Origin: Bacillota bacterium
Lineage (GTDB): Bacteria > Bacillota > Clostridia > Christensenellales > CAG-138
Assembly (NCBI GenBank): GCA_023435025.1
Contig: JAEYSE010000011.1
Coordinates: 1-59,512, forward strand
DNA length: 59,512 nucleotides
Direction of reading: 5' to 3'
Positions 32,805 to 39,830 of the stretch are shown here, one piece after another. The notes below the pieces were generated by a model that was not told where the DNA came from, made no database searches, and saw only the letters and a program-made list of their open reading frames with translations. A program made the position numbers and the translations under genes. Each line of letters begins with the position of its first letter. Position 1 is the first letter of the stretch.

Positions 32805-34832
32805 CTATCTACGCCTTATTGGCAGCAACCGCAGAGCGTTCAACACGCAGATCAGCGTGGTGCCGACGTCCGCGAACACCGCCATCCACATGTTGGCGAT
32901 ACCGAACGCGCCCAGTATCATCACAGTCACCTTCACGGCGATGGCGAACGCGATGTTCATCTTGGCGATCGTCATGGTCCGGCGGCTTAAGGAGATGGAA
33001 TCTGGGATTGCATTAAGCTCCGGTGTCAACAGCACGACGTCAGCCGCCTCCACCGCCATATCTGTTCCGCTCCCTCCGATCGCCATGCCGATATCCGCGC
33101 CCACGAGCACCGGAGCGTCGTTGATGCCGTCGCCCACAAACAGCACACTGCCGTGAGTGCTTCGAATTTCCTGCATGCGCGTAAGCTTTTCTTCGGGCAA
33201 GAGCTTATAGTATACTCCGCTCACTCCTGTCCGATTCGCGACCTCTTTCGCGGGCGCTTCTGCGTCGCCGGTTAATATGGCGGTATAGCCAATCATGCCA
33301 TTCAACTTTTTAATCGCGTCGCTTGCGTCCTGTTTGAGTTCGTCAGAAATCACGATCACGCCCGCAAAAGCTCCATCTACGGCCACATAGGCGACGGTAC
33401 CCGTACTTGCGGGAAAACTCGCAATGCCATGTTCCTGCATCAGCCTCGCGTTGCCAACCAGGACGCGCTTTCCGGATACTGAGGCCGAAACGCCGCGGCC
33501 CGCAATCTCCTCTACCTCCTCCGCAGGCGCATATGCCCCTGCCGCTGCACGAATGGCATTCCCGACCGGGTGCGGGCTGTGGTGCTCCGCAGCCGCCGCA
33601 AGCTTTAAAAGCGACTCTTCCGTCAACCCATTTGCGGGAAGCACCTGTTGTACCTTAAATATCCCGTGGGTCAGCGTGCCGGTTTTGTCAAACACGGCTG
33701 CATCCACCGCGGCAAGCTGCTCCATGCGGTTTGCGCCCTTAAAGAGCACCCCTCGGGAGGATGCGTTGGCAAGCCCCGCAAAGAACGTAAGCGGCACGCT
33801 GACGACAAGCGCGCAGGGGCAGGAGATGACCAGGAAAATAAGCGCCCTGTGCAGCCAGATTGAAAAAGCGCCCAATCCCGCAAGCGGCGGGATAACGGCT
33901 AGTAGCACTGCAACGCCTACGACTATGGGCGTATACACGCGCGCAAACCGCGTGATGAAGTTCTCCAATTTCGGCTTGCCCTTTGCTGCGTCCTCCACCG
34001 CCCGCAGCACACGGCTAACGGCAGACTCCGAGGCGGGACGGGTCACGGTAACGGTAATGGGGCCAGTCTGGTTGATGCCGCCTGCCATGACCTCGCGGCC
34101 CGAAGTAACGCGCACCGGCACGGACTCGCCAGTGAGGGCGCTGAAATCCACCAGGCTTTCTCCAGAAAGCACCTCGCCGTCGAGCGGAATGCGTTCGCCG
34201 GGGTTAATGAGCACCTGTTCGCCGATGTTCACCTCAGAAGGGTTCAATACCTGCCACGCGCCATCCCGCATTGCACGGGCAGTTTCCGGCCTTAACCCCA
34301 CCACGGCGCGTATGCTTTTTCTGGAACGGCCCACGGCAAGATCCTGAAAGTATTCACCCACGCGGTAGAACAGCATAACGGCCACGGCCTCGTCATAATC
34401 GCCCAACGCAAGCGCGCCAATCGTGGCGATACCCATTAAAAAGCTTTCGCCGAACACCTGGCCGCGAACGATATCCTTGCCCGCCTGCAGAAGTACCGGC
34501 GCGCCGAGTAAAACATAAGCAGCAAGGTTGAGTATGATGTGTGCAAGCCCATCTGTAAAAAAACCGGCCGCAAACAACGCAGCACCCGCCACGATAGGCA
34601 GCCACAACTTTAAGGGGTGTTCCTGTTCCGCCCCATGCTCATGAGCGCAGCTTGCGCAGGCGGCGCAGCCGTCCGGCTCGCAGTGGTCGTCTTCGTGAGC
34701 ATGCGTATGTTCGTGGCCGGAGCTGGGAGCGCAGCATCCATCCGCCGCGCAATGGTCTTCATGGGGCCGAGGCTCACCCTTATGTTCCTTTATGGGAATT
34801 GTAGTTTGCAGCCTTACATTTTCGCTGCTCAT
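32805..34832 (-). CDS. cadA: heavy-metal P1B-type ATPase (Cd/Zn/Pb efflux, CadA/ZntA type)
   Basis: A 675-residue metal-exporting P-type ATPase. The membrane CPC motif is in ISCPCALVVSVPL, the phosphorylation site in DKTGTLTHG, the HP motif in HHSPHPVGNAI and the hinge in GDGINDAPVL, all typical of the Zn/Cd/Pb subgroup. The N-terminus has no clear ferredoxin-like HMA domain; instead it carries about 70 residues rich in His and Cys (such as DGCAACASCAHEHG). The ATG at 34832 follows GGGGGAGG. Its start overlaps the ArsR-type repressor stop, forming a cadC-cadA operon. Confidence 0.93.
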   Translation of the reverse strand: MSSENVRLQTTIPIKEHKGEPRPHEDHCAADGCCAPSSGHEHTHAHEDDHCEPDGCAACASCAHEHGAEQEHPLKLWLPIVAGAALFAAGFFTDGLAHIILNLAAYVLLGAPVLLQAGKDIVRGQVFGESFLMGIATIGALALGDYDEAVAVMLFYRVGEYFQDLAVGRSRKSIRAVVGLRPETARAMRDGAWQVLNPSEVNIGEQVLINPGERIPLDGEVLSGESLVDFSALTGESVPVRVTSGREVMAGGINQTGPITVTVTRPASESAVSRVLRAVEDAAKGKPKLENFITRFARVYTPIVVGVAVLLAVIPPLAGLGAFSIWLHRALIFLVISCPCALVVSVPLTFFAGLANASSRGVLFKGANRMEQLAAVDAAVFDKTGTLTHGIFKVQQVLPANGLTEESLLKLAAAAEHHSPHPVGNAIRAAAGAYAPAEEVEEIAGRGVSASVSGKRVLVGNARLMQEHGIASFPASTGTVAYVAVDGAFAGVIVISDELKQDASDAIKKLNGMIGYTAILTGDAEAPAKEVANRTGVSGVYYKLLPEEKLTRMQEIRSTHGSVLFVGDGINDAPVLVGADIGMAIGGSGTDMAVEAADVVLLTPELNAIPDSISLSRRTMTIAKMNIAFAIAVKVTVMILGAFGIANMWMAVFADVGTTLICVLNALRLLPIRRR

Positions 34833-35248
34833 ATCTGTTCCTCCCCCAAATTCTTTTGAAACTGGCAAACCGTACACGGAATGAGGTTGCCACTGGTGAT
34901 ATCGTGCAGCAGATGCCTCACCATATGCCCGGTACGGGTATCGCTGATGGAGTACACGGCACGCTTGCCTGTCTTTTTAAATCGCACCACGCCGCATTGC
35001 CGAAGAGAACGCAGGTGGTGGGAAACGGCAGGCTGGCTCATGTTTAAGATGTCCGCCATCTCACATACGCACATATCCTCTAGTGCCAGCATGGACAGCA
35101 GGCGGATACGTGTGCTATCGCTCAACTGCTGAAAAATTTCCGCAGCGTCCACCGCCGCGTCTTCATCGGGAATTCGTTCTATGATATAGCGCTCATGTCG
35201 CTCGTCAACATGCTCCGTCTGGCAAACGGGAAAATTTCTTTTTTCCAT
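34829..35248 (-). CDS. cadC: ArsR/SmtB family metal-responsive repressor (CadC-like)
   Basis: A 139-residue winged-helix repressor. The recognition region MADILNMSQPAVSHHLRSLRQCGVV is standard. The CVC pair in LEDMCVCEMADI marks the alpha-3N metal site of CadC/ArsR-type sensors, with an N-terminal Cys (FPVCQTEH) as further ligand candidate; a C-terminal CTVC is an extra pair. Coupled to cadA as ATGA. Metal binding would release it from the promoter; Cd, Pb or Zn are the likely inducers by context. Confidence 0.92.
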   Translation of the reverse strand: MEKRNFPVCQTEHVDERHERYIIERIPDEDAAVDAAEIFQQLSDSTRIRLLSMLALEDMCVCEMADILNMSQPAVSHHLRSLRQCGVVRFKKTGKRAVYSISDTRTGHMVRHLLHDITSGNLIPCTVCQFQKNLGEEQI

Positions 35249-35274
35249 CTTTTATATCCCCCATTCCATAAAAT

Positions 35275-35331
35275 ATAAACATATAAGCGATTGTTTATGT
35301 ATAGTATATATCCGCTTGCGCCGAAATGCAA
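35275..35331 (-). promoter_or_regulatory. cad operon promoter with ArsR-type operator
   Basis: On the minus strand, -35 TTGCAT (35331-35326) and -10 TATACT (35308-35303) have 17-base spacing. Right after the -10 lies a perfect inverted repeat ATAAACA-N10-TGTTTAT (35275-35298), AT-rich and in the position expected for a SmtB/CadC-type operator. Confidence 0.7.
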
Positions 35332-35362
35332 CTATTCCGATAGGGATTTTGCCATAAAAATA

Positions 35363-35377
35363 CCGCCCATTTGGCGG
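35363..35377 (-). terminator. terminator of the rluD transcript
   Basis: On the minus strand, a CCGCC/GGCGG stem with a 5-base loop is followed by TATTTTTATGG. Confidence 0.7.
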
Positions 35378-35400
35378 CAATCATCAAAGTATTAGAAATA

Positions 35401-36360
35401 TCAGGGCAGACGTTCCCAGTCCGGCACTTCTTCGCATCCGGCGCGGCGCAGCGCCTGCAAAAACCAATCCGGCGGGGGTGCAAAAAACCGCATCTGCTCC
35501 CGTGAGCGCGGGTGTTTGAGTATCAATTCATACGCGTGCAGCGCCTGGCCTTCCAAATTGAGCTTTGGCTTAGCCGGGCCGTATAAAGGATCGCCCGCAA
35601 CGGGGTGCTTTCTGTATGCCATATGTACGCGGATCTGGTGCGTACGCCCGGTTTCAAGGCTGGCCTTAAGGAGCGTAAACTGTCCCATACGGCTGAGTAC
35701 ACGCCAATGGGTCACGGCTTCCCTGCCGTCCTTTACGACGGCCATGCGCTTGCGGTCCAGCGGATGGCGGCCGATTGGCGCATCGATGGTCCCATTATCC
35801 TCTTTTATGTTGCCTTCCACTATGGCAACGTAATTCCGATGCGCGGCATGCGCCTTGATCTGCTCGCTCAAACTCGCGTGGGCGAGGTCGTTCTTCGCGA
35901 TAACGAGAAGGCCGGAGGTCATTTTATCAATCCTGTGCACGATACCGGGACGCAAGACCCCGCCGATACCCGAAAGATCGGTAACAGCGTACAGCAACGC
36001 GTTTACAAGCGTACCGCTTTCATTGCCGGGCGCCGGGTGCACCACCATACCCTGTGGCTTGTTGATGACACAGATGTCTGCGTCCTGGTACACGATATCA
36101 ATGGGGATGGGCTCGGGCGCAACATCCAAAAGCTCCGGCGGTTCCATGCGCAATAGCACGTCTTCCCCCGGCTGAAGCCTGTAGTTCGCCTTGCGGGTTT
36201 TGCCCGCAACCAGCACGGCTTCTTCCTGGATAAGGCGCTGGACGCGCGCGCGGCTCTCTCCGCTGACGCGGGAAAGGAATACGTCCAGCCGTTCGCCGGA
36301 CGTATCAGCAGCATATCGCGTTTCTACACAGCCTTCAAAGTCTTCCACGAAGCCCTCCAA
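35401..36360 (-). CDS. rluD: RluD/RluA family 23S rRNA pseudouridine synthase
   Basis: A 319-residue pseudouridine synthase. An N-terminal S4 domain (ERLDVFLSRVSGESRARVQRL) precedes the RluA-type catalytic domain with GIVHRIDKMTSGLLVIAKND, whose aspartate is the nucleophile, and ETGRTHQIRVHMAYRKHP. It directly follows lspA with a 2-base gap, a widespread lspA-rluD pair in Firmicutes. Confidence 0.95.
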   Translation of the reverse strand: MEGFVEDFEGCVETRYAADTSGERLDVFLSRVSGESRARVQRLIQEEAVLVAGKTRKANYRLQPGEDVLLRMEPPELLDVAPEPIPIDIVYQDADICVINKPQGMVVHPAPGNESGTLVNALLYAVTDLSGIGGVLRPGIVHRIDKMTSGLLVIAKNDLAHASLSEQIKAHAAHRNYVAIVEGNIKEDNGTIDAPIGRHPLDRKRMAVVKDGREAVTHWRVLSRMGQFTLLKASLETGRTHQIRVHMAYRKHPVAGDPLYGPAKPKLNLEGQALHAYELILKHPRSREQMRFFAPPPDWFLQALRRAGCEEVPDWERLP

Positions 36361-36362
36361 AG

Positions 36363-36938
36363 CTATTGTTGCTTTTCCAGTTCATCCGCGTCCTGTTCGG
36401 GTTCTTTCGCCTGCTCCGGCTCTTCCTGTTGTTCCGCTTCCGGCCCGGTCTTCCTTTTCCCCGTCTTCTCATCCAGCTTGTCTAGCACCTGCCTGCCTTT
36501 TCCGAAAAGCACGTCCAGCGCCAGCAGGACCGCACCTATGGATACGGCGGTATCCGCCACGTTGAATACGGCGAATCGGATGAATGCGAACTCCAGCATA
36601 TCCCGCACATAGCCTAAAGCCACGCGGTCTATGAGGTTCCCTAAAGCCCCCGCAAGTATCAGCGCAAGGCTCGCGCGCATGAGGGCATGCATGTGCTTTC
36701 TATACTTTACAAGCAGCCAGATAATGGCCAGAGACGCTACAGAAGAGACGATGATCAGCAGCCATGTGCCGCTGGAAAGCATGCCAAACGCCGCACCCGT
36801 GTTGTGGACGCTGGTAAGGTGAAACACGCCTTCCCATAATGGAACGGTCGTGCCCAGCGGCATTAAATGCATGTCTGTCAGATATTTCGTAAGCTGATCC
36901 AGCCCGATCATAAGCAGTATAATGATGGTCTCGAGCAT
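36363..36938 (-). CDS. lspA: lipoprotein signal peptidase (signal peptidase II)
   Basis: A 191-residue membrane aspartyl protease that cleaves prolipoprotein signal peptides. Family motifs are DQLTKYLTD, HNTGAAFG, GALGNLIDR (with one active aspartate) and FNVADTAVSIG (with the other). Four membrane helices lie in the first 150 residues. An unusual 40-residue hydrophilic tail rich in Glu, Gln and Lys follows, making the protein longer than the usual 150-165. The ATG at 36938 follows GCGGGGG. Confidence 0.94.
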   Translation of the reverse strand: MLETIIILLMIGLDQLTKYLTDMHLMPLGTTVPLWEGVFHLTSVHNTGAAFGMLSSGTWLLIIVSSVASLAIIWLLVKYRKHMHALMRASLALILAGALGNLIDRVALGYVRDMLEFAFIRFAVFNVADTAVSIGAVLLALDVLFGKGRQVLDKLDEKTGKRKTGPEAEQQEEPEQAKEPEQDADELEKQQ

Positions 36939-37002
36939 AGTACCCCCGCATGTCGTTTTTAAACCCAAACCAGTATAGCATAAGCCCCGACGAAAGGCAA
37001 AA

Positions 37003-38631
37003 TCAGTCTGGCTGTTGTTCTATATACCAATCGCCCACGGTGCGAAACAGGTCCGTGCCGCGAATATCTGAAACATTGCGGATATTCGCGTCGTAAACGA
37101 TGCTGTTCATACGAAAATACAGCATGATAAACGGCAGCTCCTGAACAAATTGCTGCTGCAATTTGGATTGCGCTTCGCGCATGCCGTTTTCATCCGCCGC
37201 CGCGGCTGCCGCCGAAAGCAGCGTACCCCAATCACCGGAGACTTTCCCGTAATTGCGCGTTCCGTCGGGCTCCAAGTAGGGCGCCAAATTGCCGCATGGC
37301 TCCATCTGGAATCCGGCCAAAGCGAGGTCGAATTCGCCGTTTTTCAGTTTCTGCTCAAATTCCCCGTTCGGCTGCTCTATGCTGAGCTTCGCGGTAACGA
37401 CCTCCACCTCGATCCCGGCTTTTAAAAGCTGTGAAGCGATCAGCGCCGCGGCGTTTTTGCGGTAGGTACTCTCCGTGCTGTCGTTGACCAACAGCGTCAA
37501 ATGGAGCTTGCTGTTGCCCTGCTGCAAAATGCCATCAGCATCCTCATCCGTCCAGCCTGCACCTTTTAGAAGCTCCGCCGCTTTCGCAAGGTCATAATCA
37601 TATATTTTGGTGGTCGCGTCATACAGGAACGAATCGGGCGGTACAGGCACGTCGCATACTGCGGCGCGGTTCATATATACGTTGGAAACGAGACCACTGC
37701 GATCCAGAGCATACGCAATCGCTTTCCTGACGTCCGTATTGTGCAGTATGGCGTTGTTGTGGTTGACAAGCAGTACTTCCGCCTCCTGCGTCATGACGTC
37801 AAGCACCGAAGTCACACCCTCCTCGCGGTATTTGCCCGCGGAGACAGTCTTGGTCGGCACCATGTTCAATTGGCGCGCCTCATACGAATCGAGCGCAACG
37901 TCATTGCTTTCACGCGAGAGGCACAGGATGTTTTGAATGTAGGGCGTCTGCTTCCACCAACGGGGGTTAACGGCAAGTTCCACCGAGGTTTCATCGCTGC
38001 TCGTAACCTGATATGGCCCCGTACCGTTCAATTCATTGGGTGTCCTGGAGGAGATGACGGGAAACACCAACGCATAGAGCGCGGCCGCACCCGCCTTTTT
38101 CATGGTAACACGCACGGTGCTTTCATCTGCCTGCTCATAGCTTTCAATCGCGTCCACCGCAAGGCCATAGTAGGCCGCGCTGCCCAAATTCCTGATCTGC
38201 CCGATGGTATAGAGCACATCTTCCGCGGAGAGCATATCGCCGTTGTGCCACATGACGTTTTTACGAAGCTGTATTGTCCAGACGCGGCCAGTATCGTCGC
38301 TGCTCCATTTTTCCGCGAGGGACGGTATGATGCGGTTATTCGAATCGCACCTTAAGAGCGGCTCGTACACCAGCGAATACATGTTGCGCATTTCCTCAGT
38401 GTTCACCGTAAGCGGATTGTAGGAAGAACCGCTCTCGCTTCGAAACGGGTTGCGCGGTATGGGGAGTATGAGCGTCCCGCCGGATACCGGCTGCGGCGCG
38501 GGGGTCGGCGTAGGGATAGCGATGGGCGTCGCCGTAGGCTCCGGCTTTTCCTGTTTGGCACAGCCTGAACTAAGCAACAGCACCACAAGGAGGCTAGAAA
38601 GCGTCCTGATATAGCGTCTTGTATTTTTCAT
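37003..38631 (-). CDS. family-5 extracellular solute-binding lipoprotein (peptide/nickel type)
   Basis: A 542-residue binding protein with a lipoprotein signal peptide (lipobox LSSGC) and a Pro-rich tether (PTATPIAIPTPTPAPQP). The SBP_bac_5 body is recognisable (VYEPLLRCDSNNRIIPSLAEKW, then GRVWTIQLRKNVMWHNGDML). Relatives bind oligopeptides, dipeptides, nickel or wall peptides. No permease or ATPase gene is next to it; instead it overlaps the end of a lytic transglycosylase gene by 38 bases, which hints at capture of wall-derived peptides (inference). The ATG at 38631 is preferred; an in-frame start at 38673 exists. Confidence 0.9.
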   Translation of the reverse strand: MKNTRRYIRTLSSLLVVLLLSSGCAKQEKPEPTATPIAIPTPTPAPQPVSGGTLILPIPRNPFRSESGSSYNPLTVNTEEMRNMYSLVYEPLLRCDSNNRIIPSLAEKWSSDDTGRVWTIQLRKNVMWHNGDMLSAEDVLYTIGQIRNLGSAAYYGLAVDAIESYEQADESTVRVTMKKAGAAALYALVFPVISSRTPNELNGTGPYQVTSSDETSVELAVNPRWWKQTPYIQNILCLSRESNDVALDSYEARQLNMVPTKTVSAGKYREEGVTSVLDVMTQEAEVLLVNHNNAILHNTDVRKAIAYALDRSGLVSNVYMNRAAVCDVPVPPDSFLYDATTKIYDYDLAKAAELLKGAGWTDEDADGILQQGNSKLHLTLLVNDSTESTYRKNAAALIASQLLKAGIEVEVVTAKLSIEQPNGEFEQKLKNGEFDLALAGFQMEPCGNLAPYLEPDGTRNYGKVSGDWGTLLSAAAAAADENGMREAQSKLQQQFVQELPFIMLYFRMNSIVYDANIRNVSDIRGTDLFRTVGDWYIEQQPD

Positions 38632-39193
38632 ATGCGCGCTGCACCTTTTCCACATACTGTTCCGTCTCCGCAAACGGGATGTTTCTTAAATCCCCTTCCA
38701 CAGAAACGGCGGGGTCGTTTTTCCATTTATCCACGTTGCCATGCCCGGCGTTGTAAGCGGCAAGCGCGGAAGGCCGGTCCTGCTCGTACCGGTCCAGCAA
38801 GAAGCGCAAATACCAGCACCCCATGCGGATATTGAACGCGGGCTGTGTCAGTTGAGTGGGTTCATATGCATTTAAATCGAGTTTGCCCGCGATCCATTCC
38901 CCGGTATCGGGCATGATCTGCATGAGTCCCACCGCGCCGACCGGGCTCACGGCTTCCGCGCGGTTGCCGCTTTCGCAGTGAATCATGGCGGCGACAAGGT
39001 AGGGATCAAGCTCGAATTCATCGGCACTTGCGTTGATCTCCTGGGGATAATTCAGTTTATAGGTACGCTTTTCAAGCTCCCGACCGGCGATTACGGCAAT
39101 GAGTACTGCAAGCAGCAGTAAAAATGCCGCCAGCAACAGTTTTATGCCACTGCGTTTTTTTTGCCTATTCGATTTTTTTCTTGCCTGTTCCAA
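38594..39193 (-). CDS. membrane-anchored lytic transglycosylase (SLT domain)
   Basis: A 199-residue peptidoglycan-cleaving enzyme. It has a basic N-terminus, one membrane helix (about 17-37) and a Slt70-like lysozyme-fold domain with the catalytic glutamate in IHCESGNRAE (Glu74) and the GLMQIMPDTG motif; AAYNAGHGNVDKW is the third signature. The start is a TTG at 39193 behind AAGGAA. It lies between coaE (13-base gap) and the binding lipoprotein. Confidence 0.93.
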   Translation of the reverse strand: MEQARKKSNRQKKRSGIKLLLAAFLLLLAVLIAVIAGRELEKRTYKLNYPQEINASADEFELDPYLVAAMIHCESGNRAEAVSPVGAVGLMQIMPDTGEWIAGKLDLNAYEPTQLTQPAFNIRMGCWYLRFLLDRYEQDRPSALAAYNAGHGNVDKWKNDPAVSVEGDLRNIPFAETEQYVEKVQRAYEKYKTLYQDAF

Positions 39194-39206
39194 TGCTTAT
39201 TCCTTA

Positions 39207-39830
39207 CTAACCTTGTTTATTTTCCATAAGCTCGCCATACAGTGCCTTTACCTGTTCAAACAACGCCGCTTCTTCGCCGGAATTGTTTAGTATCCGGTGC
39301 GCGTAGCGCCTTTTCTCTTCCTCCGGCATCTGGCGGCGGATGCGAGCAAGTGCGTCCTGCTCGCTACAGCCGTCCCGCTGCATAATGCGCGCGACGCGAA
39401 CCGCTTCCTCCGCTGTGACCAGCCAGACCTCGTCCATATCCGCATGCATATCGCTTTCGATCAGCAGCGGCACATCCCAGAATACAATGGTATCCGGCTC
39501 TGTTTGCCGAATATTCTCTTCTTCCTGAAACATACCGGAACGCACCATGGGGTGGAGTATGGCGTTCACGGCCAGGCGCTCGGTATCTGAACCGAATATG
39601 ATACCCGCAAGCGCACGGCGGTTCAAGGAGCCGTCCTGCTGCAAAATATCCGCGCCATAGCGCGCGACGAGAAGATGTAACCCATCGCTCCCCGGCTCTA
39701 CCGCCTTACGCGCGGCCATATCCGCGTCAAGTACATGCGCGCCCAGAATACGAAGATACGAGGAAACTGTAGATTTTCCCGCGCCCATGCCGCCGGTGAG
39801 GCCGATGCGCCTTGCATTTTGCGCGCTCAT
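39207..39830 (-). CDS. coaE: dephospho-CoA kinase
   Basis: A 207-residue kinase performing the last step of coenzyme A synthesis. The P-loop GGMGAGKST, the CoA-domain DADMAARKAVEPG and FWDVPLLIES are family hallmarks. Its start overlaps the polA stop as ATGA. The polA-coaE pair is common in Firmicutes. Confidence 0.95.
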   Translation of the reverse strand: MSAQNARRIGLTGGMGAGKSTVSSYLRILGAHVLDADMAARKAVEPGSDGLHLLVARYGADILQQDGSLNRRALAGIIFGSDTERLAVNAILHPMVRSGMFQEEENIRQTEPDTIVFWDVPLLIESDMHADMDEVWLVTAEEAVRVARIMQRDGCSEQDALARIRRQMPEEEKRRYAHRILNNSGEEAALFEQVKALYGELMENKQG

